Source: Megalonaias nervosa
Lineage: Eukaryota > Mollusca > Bivalvia > Unionida > Unionidae
Length of the DNA stretch: 64,000 nucleotides
Reading direction: 5' to 3'
Assembly (NCBI GenBank): GCA_016617855.1
Contig: JAECUM010016912.1
Coordinates: 1 to 64,000, forward strand
How positions within the stretch are numbered: position 1 is the first letter of the stretch; every line of letters begins with the position of its first letter. The notes under the pieces were generated by a model. That model saw only the letters and a program-made list of their open reading frames with translations. It was not told the DNA's origin and searched no databases. The position numbers were made by a program, and so were the translations under genes. Below, in pieces: positions 1 to 14,300 of this stretch.

Positions 1-49
1 TTGTGATTTCTCAAACTCCAGTAGTTATCCAATTTGCATGAAAACTGTC

Positions 50-51
<2 letters not shown>

Positions 52-144
<93 letters not shown>
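52..144. repeat. (TA)n microsatellite
   Basis: Uninterrupted TA dinucleotide over more than 90 bp. Similar arrays lie at 8289-8354, 24663-24742, 28287-28335, 43744-43764, 45320-45369, 46291-46371 and 57640-57704. Confidence 0.97.
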
Positions 145-146
<2 letters not shown>

Positions 147-673
147 AATAAGCATGGATTTTGAAAAGAATATACTTGAATCTGTACAAGGAAGTGTAAA
201 ATGGGGAAAATGAATTGCTTTATATAGCAGTGAGTCTTAAGACATCTATTTCTGGCGCTTGTTTTACTATGCTGCAACTTCAGGCTCAGATATGGAGTTA
301 AATAAGACAGAAAGCATAGTGACATGCACACAGATTTACAAATGTGGGTATTTTCCCATCATAACTCCACCACATTATAATGCGACATCTAGGGAATGTG
401 CTTCACACAATGCCGTGTGAGACAAATGTTAACATAAATAAATACAGATAACGTCTTTACAATGCTTTTCTAATGCTCTGTCTTGCATTATTTGAAAGGT
501 GGAAATATCTCGTTTGAAGGTCCCATCTCTTTTGTCCACCCAAACATATCTTTAGCTTGTCTAGAATCTCTAAAGCAGAGTCACTAGTTCGACTGAATTA
601 ATGTATACAAATAAAGAGCAAGCAGACACTTCCAAACACAGGGGAATCATCAACCTACTCCTCTGTGCTTCAT

Positions 674-679
674 TTTATT
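674..679 (-). promoter_or_regulatory. Candidate polyadenylation signal for MMP21
   Basis: AATAAA on the minus strand, about 335 nt past the MMP21 stop. It is the only canonical hexamer I found on that strand between the stop and position 330. Cleavage site unseen. Confidence 0.35.
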
Positions 680-1014
680 TTCATACCCTCCACGTAGTCA
701 ACACTACAACACGACAATGCCATCGTATTTCGCGGCGATCGATCATGCGGAGGAACACATAATTTAGGAACTTACCAGGCATGGTTACGACTACCTCAGG
801 AGATGCACGTGACCCGCATGTTTTCCTTAACAGACAATCTTATCTCACTCTACTAACTGGAGAGCGTGAAAATTCACCGGCTAAAACTTGAGATTTTGCT
901 TTTATATCATTTGACTATTCACAAGTTTTTATCGTCACGTGTGGCATAAATGCCTCTGTGTCATAAACTAGGCAATCTCTATAAATCGTTCCAACCATAT
1001 TACGCCTTCTTAAC

Positions 1015-1356
1015 CTATCTCCGCCGTATTGTTTCGTGATTATACTGGAATACGTGTGTAGAGTGGTAGTTTCCAGCGGATACGTCACATATGTCAAACC
1101 ATTTGTCATACCACTTACCCAGGTATTTTACAGAATTTTTTATTTGTTTTTGCCTGGGATGAAAAGGAACATTTTGCCAAACGTCTTCGTCTTTGAAGAA
1201 ATACACTGACTGATCCTTATAAGAGTAAAACACAACATCAAGTCTGTCTGGTAATGGTTCGCTTCCTTCTTCCGCCGGAAATTCCTCCTGTAACTTCCGT
1301 TTCCGTTCACAACATCCGCGTTCTCCTTTTGGAAGTTTAGGATCGAAAACGTAAAC
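1015..1356 (-). CDS. MMP21: MMP21 exon 6: hemopexin blades 3 to 4, C-terminus and stop
   Basis: Residues 570-682 and a TAG stop. Acceptor TATCTTTTCAG, phase 0. Starts [11 protein letters not shown], includes [21 protein letters not shown] (blade 4) and ends the domain at [12 protein letters not shown] with Cys659, partner of Cys428. After Val661 a 21-residue tail with no recognised motif extends past the usual end. Vicinal Cys584-Cys585 sit in a basic loop ([11 protein letters not shown]) in the blade 3-4 connection and are odd for this fold. Confidence 0.92.
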   Translation of the reverse strand, partial: VYVFDPKLPKGERGCCERKRKLQEEFPAEEGSEPLPDRLDVVFYSYKDQSVYFFKDEDVWQNVPFHPRQKQIKNSVKYLGKWYDKWFDICDVSAGNYHSTHVFQYNHETIRRR

Positions 1357-2511
1357 CTGAAAAGATAATACAATGTCGTACAACTGATAGAAATGAATAC
1401 AGATGTGATTACAACGTATCTGAAACCGGTATTTGAATCTTAGTCACTTGTTTACAACAAATCATAGAATCGCAATTTTGATTCACGAAAATGAATTTGT
1501 GTTTGGTTAAAGCGCCAATGTCGCCGTGTATCATAAATTTTGCCATTCTTCCAATCTAACTAAAGTCTGTAAGGAAAGAAATTATATGTTAAAAAAGCTA
1601 TCTGACATAAGCCATTTTTAAAAAAATAATCAAGATGTTATGTTTAAACGACGGTCAAATATTTAGCATAGAATTAAGAGGTGCCATCCCTTAATTCAGT
1701 CAATGAAGTCGCTCGTGATTCCGTTCCTTTTCGGGAGTGTTCCAAAAGTCGTGATGTGATACATTCGACAAATTCCGTTAATTACTAATCTAAGGACGAC
1801 AACGTTCACACTTCACATAAAAACCGATTCGAGAGGGAATGAAAAGAGGCGTGCTCGCTTTTTTAATCGGATCTGAGAAGAAACAGTATGCATTAGATAA
1901 AAATAAGACTCGGGTGAATATTGGTAATCAATTGGGGCGCTGGAATGAATTGAAGGGCGAACTTGGGCTGAAGACAATCCGACACATAGGGGTGTTAGCT
2001 TCTTATGTTTACAACGGTGATGTCATCAAACCCTGTGTTCCAGATTTTGACTGAAATTGTTCCATATTATCAATAAGAATGCCACTCTGTACGCTGATAC
2101 AAGAGAAGTAACCTCAAACACAATTTAGAGAATGTCCTGAGAAATATTCCTACAAACATCGAAAAAACAAATATTAAAAAGCATATTCTAAGAAACATTC
2201 CCACTAAATTTGATCAAAGTTGGTACAGCTGTTCTGGAGAAAAGTTTCAACAATGTTTTCAATATCTTTGATGAAAAAAAAAATCACACCAATACGAGGG
2301 AAGCGACCCAAGCATGTCCTAAGAAAATATTCCTTTCCAGGTAGATCGAAACTGGCTCAGCGATTGCAGAAAAGTCAGAAATAACTTTTAACTGGTTGCT
2401 AAAGAAGGGACACTGTTGCTAATGAAACTTAACTTTCAGATAGTCTTCGCTATCAGCTTATCATAAACAAACTTCCCCCTCTCAGCCATTTATAAAGTAG
2501 ATCTCTGTGTT

Positions 2512-2562
<51 letters not shown>

Positions 2563-5500
2563 TTTGGTTTTCAAAGAAGACTAAACTATCTGAGTCATAT
2601 CGCTACGATGTCTGCAGTGTGGCAATTTATAGTGATGTCTAGCACTGGGGCATCATGCCGCACCCAGTCACATTATCCTAACACCAGGCCGACCAGTCCT
2701 AACACTAACCTCTTAATGCTGAGAGCCATGCGCTGCTAGTACCGTTCTTATAAGTCTCTGGTATGACCCGGCCGGGGTTCGAACCCGCGACCTTCCGCAT
2801 CCGAGGCGGACGTTCTAAACACTTAGGCCACCGGAGCGATCGAAAGGAGCTTTCACAAGAAATCTTTTCTGATAGGCTAAAACACAAGTTCAAGATCAAA
2901 ACTTTTATGGTTTCCAGGAAGTCTATGAGACGCCGTAGCGGACAAAAGCTGGTCCAATGAGAAAGTTGCAGTTGAAATTTAGATGTCATATGTCGAGAAA
3001 TCCAATATCACGTGTTGGATCAAATTACATGTCCTTAAAGTTCCATTTTCTAGATCGAGATTTTAGATTTTATATGTTGAATTATACAGTGGTGGTTTAA
3101 AGTTCTATTTCCTATGTCGACGTTTTACAGTGTATATTTTGAATTACACAGCGGTGGTTGAAATTTCAATATCATTTCTCGAGAATCCCCAATTCACACG
3201 TTGTATGTAACTGTTTGTGATGAAAGTTCCATTTCATATGTCGAGTATTTAGATTTCATCTGTTGAATTTCACAGCAACGAGAAGCAGCCTCCTTGTTTA
3301 AAAATAACGCTGTCCGTTCACAAGAGCGACATCTAGCGAAGAAATTCATAGTAATTCTCGACCTGTGAATGGTAACTTTCAAACTGTAAATGCACGAAAT
3401 GTAACGGCGCCTCATAATTGAATACACGAATGATGTATCTTAATACTCGATATTATTTTGAATTGTTAAAGTCGACATTGTGTGATGTTACTTTTAACAC
3501 CAACACATCATTTCACCATATAAAAATATCAGTTCTGACAAGCACAATAAAATGTCCAACCACCGATGTGTAATTCAACAGATACAATCTAAAAACTCAA
3601 CATACGAAATGGAACTTTCAGCACAATCAATGTGATTCAACATGTTAAGTTGAAACTCTCGACACGTGACATTAAAATTTCAACAACCGCCGTGCAATTC
3701 AGAAGATACAATCTAAAAACTCGACATTTGACATCGAATTTTCAACCAGCGCTCTGTAATTCAACATATGAAATGTAAATACCCAACATATGAAATAGAA
3801 CTTTCAACACAAACTCGTTGAACCAATACGTAAATTAAGAATTCTCGACTTATGACATTGAAATTTCAACCATCGCCGTGTAATTTAAACGACACAATCT
3901 AAAGCCTCGACATAGAAAATATAACTTTCAACCACTACTGTTTAATTCAACTGACACATTCTTAAATCTCGACCTAGAAAACGGAACTTTAAGGACAAGA
4001 ATTTTTTATACAACACGTGAAATTGTAATTCTGGACATATGACATCACAATTTCAACAGCAGCGTCCTGATTGGACCAGTTTTTGTCCGCTACGGCGTCT
4101 CATAGAAGTCTTACATTACGTTGCTGTTGGGCGCCTTTTGAAAATCGAGCCATGCAGTAACGCTTAGATGGTCTAAGAGAAATGTTGACATTAGTTCAGA
4201 ATACTTCGTTAACTTAGCATTGAAAGGTGAATAAATTTACCATATCATTTAGTATGAGAGAGAAGGTGGATAATTATAAAAATGATTAGAACTATGACAG
4301 TGCAAAAACGGCATATGCGCAAAATGATCTTCAGAGATTATGGCTCAACATAGGTGTCTTGGCATGTTATACTTTCTGCTGATTTACAAGTTCATGAAAT
4401 ACGTTCTTGTGCTTTTTGCGAGCGCTGAACTCTGCATATGTATTTATATTTATATTACCTAAAAAAACCTATGTTTTGAAAGATGTACGTGCTTTCAACG
4501 AAGACAAAATTACTCAATTATTGAATATTATAATTTTTGTTCATCTAGAAATTAGTATGTTGGTGAAACTCATGACAATATTTCACTCTCTTGATCCTAA
4601 AATCCGTTTAAATTATTATAATTGTTTTACTGGTACAAAATGTAAAAACCACTCCACAAATATCTTTTTCTAAATGTCTGAGCAACTTTCAAACTCTTTT
4701 ATCAATGAGCCCGCCTCGTCTAAATTTTGTGATGGTCTAAAGAACAAAGCACCTGTGCCGTGTTTTATCGTATATGGTGCACGTTCAACTCCAGACAGTG
4801 TGTAACTCCGGATCGGCCTTCACATGATGTACCGATAGACTGGAGTATATCGCTTCCTTCTATCGAGGATTTTGATCGAACAGCATTATGCGATAGTAGA
4901 ACTGGGTCTGTCATTTTCAGATTGGTGTACATTATCAAGATGGCAAATAACACCAATTTGCGGAGAAACATAACAGCTTTATCAAAGATAAGCTGAAACA
5001 AAGAAATGTTGCGAGTAAACTTTTCTGATTTCCGCATATGGTGAAGCTTATTAACTTCTGAAATGGATGACTGTTCTTGTTGTTCTTGTGGGTTTAAGGC
5101 CATTTTTCAACACATGCTAGGCTATATATGGAGGCCAATGTATTTGGCAGAGGAAGAACCCGGGAACACACACCCCCCCCGTAAGAAGTACCGACCCACG
5201 GTATTTGGTGGCGGAAGAATCTCGGGAAAACCAAAGTAAGAACCCCCTACCCACCGGAAGCAACTGGCAAGCTTTGCCACATACCAGCATTGGCCGAGCC
5301 TGAGACTCGAACCCTCGCGAAAAGAGATGAGATGGCAGTGATCGGTAAAGGCGAGCGCTTTTTAGACCATCGGCCACACAGGGCCCCCTTCTGAAATAAA
5401 AGCTAAAATAACGGGCAAGCTGATTCTTGCTGAAACAGAAACAACATTCTTGCACACAAATGACCATTTCCTGTACATACTCTTTTACAAGACGGACCCA

Positions 5501-6860
5501 ACTGCATATGCTCAGTTTTGCTGTCGCATAATGCGCTGCCAAATCTAAGTCTATGCAGTTTCTTATTCTGTAGAACAAAAAAAAACAACAAAAAAACAGA
5601 CCCTGACCTGCATATACAATATGCGACAGCAGATCAGAGTCTGTGCTGTAAGCAATAGGAGCTGACTAAATATGCGACTATGTACGGTAGCCCTATGCCA
5701 AGTTCATTCAACATTCTAACCCAAACCCCTGAACTATTGGAATGATTTATCTTTCGTCAGAAGAAGGCAACTTCTCCATCTTTGATAATTTACCAAGCTT
5801 TACTGGCAAAAGTTTAGAATTTCTTACTCGTATGCTGACTGCACAGGCCTTCAAGAGTAAATTAGTCACACATACAAATCAATTAGTCACATATACAAGT
5901 CAGTTAGTCACATATACAAATCAGTCACATATACAAGTCAATCAGTCACATACAAATCAATTAGTCACATATGCAAATCAATCAGTCACATATATAAGTC
6001 AATTAGCCACATATACAAGTCAATTAGTCACATAATGCAAATCAATTAGTTACATATGCAAGTCAATTAGTCACATATGCAAGTCAATTAGTCACATATA
6101 CAAGTCAATTAGTCACATATACAAGTTAACCCTGAGGGTCAAATAGAAATGAAAAATCCGCCGACAAACATGTCTTCATTTTTTATTATACTTTTAAATA
6201 ACTACCAAACTGTATAAACTGTAAGGAAATATTTTAAAATATTAACGTACAGAATATGATATACTTAGAAAACTGAAAGATCTTTGATACAGCAAGACTA
6301 TACAGTAGCAGGCGTGTTTATACTTTTTCAAAGGTTCAGTTATTGTCCCGTGTCCAGAAATTAAGGTGACTGAAGAAAATAATACAAAACGGCAGGTGTT
6401 TGTTTTGTTGTTGCTGTTGGGTTTAACGCCATTTTTCAGCACAAGATAGGCTAGTATACGTGGTGGAGGAAGAACCCGGAAAACCCCCCAGAATGAACCA
6501 CCGACCCACGAGAAGCTACTGGCAAGCTTTCTCACATACTCACATTGGCCGAATCCAAGGCAGGTGTTTGAGCATGTCTCTCAAATAAGGCAAAATGTAT
6601 AATTTTGTTTCAATTTTAAGAAAACTAAAAATCTTAACTGATAAATATATTTAATCTATTATCTTAATATATTTTCTTCAAGATTCTAACTTTCTAAGGA
6701 CTAATACAAGAAAAACAGACATAACTTATTTTCAGTATAAGTATCAACACTGGAACGGTCCAGAAAAAGGTCCTCTGGAGGTAAATCAAGGTCCTCCAGA
6801 GATAAATCATGAGGTATTGGTGCTAGAATAATCCAGAAATCACGCATTTTTAAGATAATT

Positions 6861-6910
<50 letters not shown>

Positions 6911-8262
6911 GCAATAAGAAAGCTACTAACCCATTCATCTTTAAAAAAGTAGAGGTTTTTGTCTCTCATGTCGAAGAAGACACTGTTTAGATTGATCGGA
7001 ATGGATTCGGTTTGTCCGGGTTTGGGGCCAAAATCGTCTTGAATAAGATGTGGCCAGCCATCGTACACTCTGTCCTCTTCGCTCTGGTACTTGTAGTACT
7101 TGTCGCCTAGGAAATCACAAGAAAGGCTCATTAGGAAGTTCGAGGAAAGAAAAGAAAGTAATCTTTAGAGTTTGCTGCATGAGCGAACCTTGTCTCTCTT
7201 AAAAACATATGATACTGAAAGTTGTCTCCCATAGATAATAAAAGTGGTGGAAGAATGTCTGGGGTTTAACGCCCATTTTCAGCACTGGGTAGGCTATACA
7301 AGGCGGCCAGTATGGCTGGTGGAGGAGGATTCACGGTACTAATTCAGTTCCCAATGTAAACCTATGCAAACGCCTTGATTTTACAAATTCAATAACTTTA
7401 AATTTCTGAGTGCTCATGGTCAAACCTATATTTATCAGTACAGATACATCCTGGAAGACAGCTTTTTGTAGAGAAAAGGATATGAGCCTGCGCATTTTCT
7501 GGACCTACATGTGTTGAAACGTGTGCTTTCAATTCCTCACAAAAGAGTCAGGTGCTAATTTCGGTAATGAGTGTTCCAGATTCAAGGCTGTTAAAAGACA
7601 GAAATTCCATCAATAAAACAATATGTCAGTTTTTCAGTTACAACTAGGATAAGCTCTCAAAAGATTCTTTTCACTAAAATCTATCTTTCATTATCAACAA
7701 ATCCTGGCCAGCCAAACCCATAATACTCTACTTTATCTTCACCCATTTCCAGAATGGTTCCCATTTTACCATACTATTAGTCTAGTGAGTCCAGGAAGAA
7801 CACGGAAAAACCCCGAGAAGAACCACCAACCCACGGGAAGCTACTGGCATGCTTTCTCACGTACCCACATTAGCCGAGCCCGAGACTCGAACCCGCGCAG
7901 ACAGAGGTGAGATGGCAGTGATCTGTAACGGTGAGCGCTTTAGACCACTCTGTCACTCACTGTAAAGTATAAAGTTTATGTGCAAAATTTTGTGCTTCAT
8001 GGAGTTGTAGACTTGATCATGCAAAATATTTACCAAAATATCTGGCAATACATCAGTGAAGAGTCTCAGGCTTCTGCCCCATGTACTGCAACTGTTCATA
8101 GCTTTATCAAACATGTACATTTAATCAGACTTCATCGATAGGACACGATGATCTTAACACCTGGTGACACTATGAACATGTAAAATTATTTTTTAATTCC
8201 CGTGAGATATATCGGCCCTCAAATTAGTGGTCCATCATAATTTGAGGAACACTTATATGTAT

Positions 8263-8357
<95 letters not shown>

Positions 8358-11300
8358 CAGAATTCGTTTCTCGATAATGTGAGGTTATTTCAGACATGGG
8401 GACTACCATTCTTGACTCAAAGAACACCCCCCCCTTTCTAGAGCTCGAGCGTAAAAATTCAAACTCTAGAGAAAAACAGAACTTAAAACCCAGACCGACA
8501 GCTTTGATACAACACTAGTAAAACACGATGCTTGTATGTCTTCGAAATTTGGCATGAAAGGAAAAAATATCTTAAGAATAACCTAAATCTAAGTGATCCT
8601 AACATTTTTGAGTCTCAAATAACGAAAATACAAATCATTCGAACTTCAGTCTAAATTTTCAGCTATGCGCTAAGATTTTGAAAAATTCGAAACCCGGAAT
8701 CACAGTCGAGCTGCTCACATGCACAACTTAATCAAGGGACTTTCAGAAAACATGCAAATATTCATGTTATTATGCACAAACAACATAACGCACTAGAGAT
8801 TTATTGCTCTCACTGTCTCCGACACCCGACCCTTGTATAATGTTCTTATAGTATAGCATGCTTATTGTCTCAGACATCCGACCCTTGTGTTGTAATAACT
8901 AGATGCAATTCAAATACGATCAGTTTACGATTTAAATGCGTGCCATCGATACACCGACTAACTAGTCTTTGTGATGAAATGCAAAAATTAATGATTTACC
9001 TGCGCAACGTAGGTTGCCTTTGAAGATCCCTACTGTTGACAAATAAATGAAACTTTCGACTCCTGAGGAATTACAAAAAATCTACCTCCAAAGAGCAGAC
9101 TTATCTGTACCTAATCACAAAACAATTACTTGTTTACGGCACCATTCAAATCGTTTCCAAGCGCTCTTGAAAAGTAGGCAGCCAAAAGGTTTTGCGTCAA
9201 GACGTCTGTAATAAATGACATATGGTGGTCGGCATCCAAGACTAACGCTTTCTCAGGTTCGTACTCGGCAAACTCTCGTTTTAAGAAGAAAGTGTGTGTA
9301 CCTGAATACACAATGCTTCTTCTGCAACCTATCTAGACAAACACAAAGTCTAAAGCAATCTTCATTCTTTGCTCTCTTTATTTACTTTTAATGAGTTGGA
9401 TAAGTAGATCTTTCCAAAAGTTTTAGTTATTTATTGTTTGCATTTATTTTTAGAAGGTGAATCCACCAAAAGATCATTAAAGTGAAACTATCATCTCTAT
9501 GCAAGTCCTTGCAGCAACGGACCAATTGATGATATTCTTGGAGATTGGAGCCAATTTGTCACCAGCCACCAGTCCGTCGTTCAATTTGATATTAATCAGA
9601 TTGTCCGTCGTTTTGAAATATCACAATGGCCATCTTACCAGTTTCAACCACAGCTGCGAGTTAATCTCTACATAATTAGAGAAACACCAGAATTGATATA
9701 ACCTCGCTAGCTCAATATCTTTGCATTTTCTGAAAATTTGAAGTTTTTCTTTTAAACACGTTATAGCTTCATTAGAGACATGTTTTCGATTAATAGTGAC
9801 AACTGATTGGCAGCTGGTGGTAGATAGGTGAACTTTGGGTGTTCGTCAATTACACTGCGAATGCTAAGCATATCTTGTTTTGGTCAGGTTGGTTAGACAC
9901 TTAGGCTGAGTTCACTATATTACATGCACATTTTTAAATTATTATAACTCCACAACGTTTACTCAGTTTTTACGAGACGTTCAATGCCAGCTGCAATTCC
10001 CTCTCGTAAAGTGATGATATGTTCGGCTGAGAAGCTTTGATTTTAAAGAAACTGTAATGCTAGTGAGTACACGTAGCTGTATTGATTCTGGGAACTCATG
10101 TACTCGTTTATATTCATTTTGCAACAAAGAAATCCAGATGTCTTGTATCTATTTCTCCTTGATCCACAATCAGTACGATTATTATTTTATAAAAGGTAAA
10201 TAAAAATAGAATCATATCCTGACTAGAAGTCTTATTTCGATCTAAATTAAATTTATGCCTTTCAAAATATAATGAATGACAGATGTTGTGGAGAAAAAAA
10301 TACGTAATTGAGACTATTACCAATTCTGATTCTGATTGTTTAATATTAAAAGTACTTAGGAGAAAAGTCGTAATCCAAAAAGCCATTACTGCTTTATCGG
10401 TGCAGCTAACGTAATTGGTCCCTTCGACAGAATTAGAATTCTTAAACTATCCATTTTTGTAACCAAACAATAAATGCCTTGTTATTCTTTTGGTGCATTT
10501 TCCACTGTTGACAAAACTAACTTTTATATTATATATGTGTTATATCTGCATGGTAATTTTTTTTTCAATTATGTATACCTTTAAAGAAGTAAGCTTCGTC
10601 CACGATGTCATTGCCCGAGAAGTACCAGATGTGAGCATAGCTATCAAGATTGTTCGGAACGCCATTCCACTCTCTGGCAATATATAATGGGTCTCCGTAG
10701 CGTGTACGGTTGGCGTGATTTTCGTACATCCAGTAATGATTCCCACGGAAAAAGTATGTATTAAAGATAAACTGGTTATCCGGCCTCTTCCTAACCCAGT
10801 CAAAGACTGCGTTAAATCTGCCTTTGCACACACCTGTAAAAAAATTCATTGACTGATTAGTAGGGGAGGTACACGATTAACCTAAATACAGATACGGATA
10901 TTAACGTTTCCGGTTTTTACTCCTCATACCTAATCAAATCTTTTTTTCGAATGATGTGGAAAACAGATTGAAAAAAAGAGTACAAGATTGCATCATACTC
11001 ACTATAACATCACGGTAATTATTATCATTTATTCAAATGCAGAATAATGAAAAAATATAAAACTCGGGCTCGAAATCTTTAAATCTTCACTGTTATTTTA
11101 AACATTTTAATTTACCGAAAAAAATCAAATATCGAAAATATAACTTTGATCTTGAACTTGCAGCTGGTATTGTGATAGTGGTCTAAAACACAACCAAATG
11201 TCATGAAGTGTACGAAAGTTTCATTAGAATGTTTCACAGAATCTGAACTATCGTCGGATATGAAACAAATGACCTTGACGTCCGAGACTGACCTTGAAGG

Positions 11301-14300
11301 TTTTGGCCATGAAGTTGATATTTGGCACAACTTCATGGTATGATGCGTAACTATACAAAGTTTCATCTCACTATCAGCTTCTGAGTTACAAACACCTGAA
11401 ATTAAATAATGGTGGCCTGTGACCTCCACCTGGAGGATATAACTATAAAAGTTAAAGACGGAAACGCCATGTGCAATGTGCATTTCATATTAATAACTAT
11501 AACGGCTTCAGAAATATTGTATATAATCCCACCCTCCCCTGTCTTGCCGCATTATAAGAAAAAAATAAAAAAAATAAAAAATAAAAATAAAAAAATAAAA
11601 AAAAATAAAAACATTTCTCAGGGCGTAATAAAAACCTCTACACTTAGTCCACCCTCCCCTGTCTTGCCGCATTATAAGAATAAACATATTTGTCTGGGCA
11701 TAATAAAAACCTCCACACTTATCCCACCCTCCCCTGTCTTGCCGCATTATAAGAATAAACATATTTGTCTGGGCATAATTAAAACCTCCACACTTATCCC
11801 ACCCTCCCCTGTCTTGCCCCATTATAAGAAGAAATATACCTGTCAGGGCATAATAAAGACCTCCACACTTGTACCAGCGCCTTGACAAGGAAAGATGATT
11901 ATAATATCGTGACGTCACCTATGTTTATGTCCCAAATAAATAAAAATAATAAATTTAAAAAATAAAGTTCTTTTTAAACAAGAAAAAGATGCATGTATTA
12001 TGTCCCAGAGGATATGTTTGAATGTCCACATTCAGGACCGGTCTAGTGGCAATGATTGTTTCTCCTTTTGTCCTGTTTTTCCTCTTTTCTTTTATTGATT
12101 ACTCACCGTAAACCCTCTGAACAGCCTTTCTGTCTTCCCAGTTTAATTCAAAATCTGGACTGGCGGTCGCTGCCTCATATATGGCATACATAATGGAATA
12201 TTTTTTCTCTGTGTGAAGAAGTCCCAACACGTGACCAATCTCGTGGACCGCCACCTTCAGCAGGTAGACACCATCCGGAGTAAAGGATCGCAGGGATTTG
12301 AAGTTTTCCTCGTCATCAAAATGCATATTTCCAGTATGAAACGAATGAGCTATCTCTCCACCTTGTCCGTCAAATGCCCGCCTACAGTTTTGATGGGAAC
12401 CTGCAATTAATAATATTTTGGCGTTAACATTTTTTTTTAATGTAATGTGCTTTTTGCAAATGTATTCTGCATACTTATTTTAAAGCAAATAATTATTGTA
12501 TTGTAAATTCGGATTTCGTCAAGTCTAGTTTTTAACCCCAGTGCCATTTATCCGATTACGGTATTTATATCACTACATGAGTGGCAAGAAATGATTGAAG
12601 ATTTTTATTTTAAAAAAATCAATAGTTCAATTGCTGGAGATAGGTTTGCTTAGAGTGTTAGTATTTTTATTAAAAACATGTTATGTAAACACAGACTATA
12701 AACATTAACAAGGCACAAAATAACACAGTATTGATTCATTATGCATTATGATTCGCTAAATCGGCACCAATATGCAGGTATTATGTTCAAGTAATTAATC
12801 TTTCTGGTACAAAATTGTTGCATCCATTCGTACCCCGTCCCAACCCCGCAAAACCCATCCTAACTATGGAATATCACTAATTAAACATACAAGATTGGAC
12901 TGATGACAGAATTAAAGACACGTATATCTCAATACATAAAACACTGTCAGATTTATCTGACAAAATCTGAGTTTAAGTAAGAATATTAATAGATTACAAT
13001 GCCGTATATATACTGTGTATACTCGCTTACAAGTTGGGTCCAACTGTATAGACCCAGATTTGCTGTTGTATAATGCGCTGGCAGATCTGGATCTATGCAA
13101 TTTGTTAGAATAGCCCATAGAATAAATATCATAGACCCTGATCGGCTGGCGCAGTCAGAGTCTATGCTGCGAGCAGTTGGATCCGACTTGTAAGCGAATA
13201 CCGACGATAACATTCGCCTTGTTCTAAGCCCATTTCTGGTCTGAAGTTCAAACTTTTCCGACTTCTGTCTCTCGAAAACGATTTATTCAGGAGTGCATTT
13301 GTTACATTTTTATTTTATTCGCGTTTCAACTTTATACATATTAAATCATTCCCGTGGATCGGTGGTTCTTTCTGGCGTTTTTCCAGGTTCTTCCTCCACC
13401 AGTTAAACTGGCTGCCACATATAGCCTTTCTTGTGCTGAAAAATGGTGGTAACCCCCATAATAACAACGTATTAAATCATAAATGATACAGCAACCATCA
13501 CATTTTAACGCATGAGGAAAGCAATATTTCAACGAACCTCTATTTTTTTTTTTTTAATGGGGCGGGGACCTCGGTGGCTTAATATTTCAGGAGTTGGATC
13601 GGTGACCAGAAGTGTGCGGATTTGATCCCCCACACCCAACACGGATCAGTCCGAATCAGCTGCCGTCGTATCCCTGGGTAAGCCACTATACCCGACTTGC
13701 TTTACAAGAATAATCAGTAAATGTTGATGTGCCCCCAAACCCCCGAAAACCTATATAAAATATAAATAAATAAATAAATAAATAAGTAAATAAATAAACA
13801 GTAAGTCAATGTAGAAAACGCTACGCTTAAAGTTGTGATCTGTTTTTACACTTTCATAAGAGAGAATTTCTTAATAATTAAGACCGACCTAATCCAGAGT
13901 GTTGTAGAAAATAAGATTGCATTTAAGATAATACGAGTTGTCATCTGTCTAATGCAGCAGAAAAAAACCCACGACAAAATTACTAGAAACAAGAAGCAAT
14001 GTCGCCGAAAACTGTCTCTAACAATATATAGATAAAAATGTCCAACCTCTCCTAGAACGGTTATAGCTATTTTCATTTGCGAGTCTTAACACGTTAGAGC
14101 AAATGTCCGCTTTCCAATGAAAGTACATTTCTCTTATTAAAAAGTCCAAACACGTTTTCCATGGTACTAGACAAAAACCGTTATCGCCCGCTATCCCACG
14201 TTCCTTTTAACGATCAGTCATCTGAGGAGTTGTTTTGTCTGTCTTATTTCGTACATTTTATAAATAAATCTATCACGCATATCCAGGTAGCAGCAGATAC

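Larger units (their letters stand above)
1..1014. other. 3' flank of MMP21
   Basis: Holds the MMP21 3' UTR (length unknown) and, at 52-144, a long (TA)n array. Short open frames here are repeat-driven or random. No other gene is seen. Confidence 0.6.
1357..6930 (-). other. MMP21 intron 5
   Basis: 5.6 kb. Contains a SINE-1 copy (2515-2840), a foldback element (2922-4106), a SINE-2 copy (5083-5388), a MITE (about 5471-5680), a short minisatellite (5863-6126), a second SINE-2 fragment (6404-6560) and a (TAA)n tract next to exon 5. 1440-2510 and 4110-5080 show nothing I can name. Confidence 0.8.
7107..10578 (-). other. MMP21 intron 4
   Basis: 3.5 kb. Contains two SINE-2 pieces (7258-7332 and 7790-7965) and a joined (GT)n/(TA)n array (8261-8354). 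8360-10578 has no recognised element. An open frame at 9126-9311 on the minus strand was considered as a cassette exon and rejected. Confidence 0.75.

Noticed and set aside
5863..6126. CRISPR-like regular repeats
   Set aside because: A eukaryotic minisatellite of contiguous 20-bp units with no unique spacers.
9126..9311. Minus-strand open frame with an acceptor-like TATTCAG, possible cassette exon between MMP21 exons 4 and 5
   Set aside because: Exons 4 and 5 already join in one hemopexin motif (YFFKGDKYYKY). The frame has no hemopexin features, and the plausible donors give the wrong phase.
11409..11918. 158- and 136-codon frames on opposite strands
   Set aside because: Created by a 75-bp tandem array and A-rich tract.
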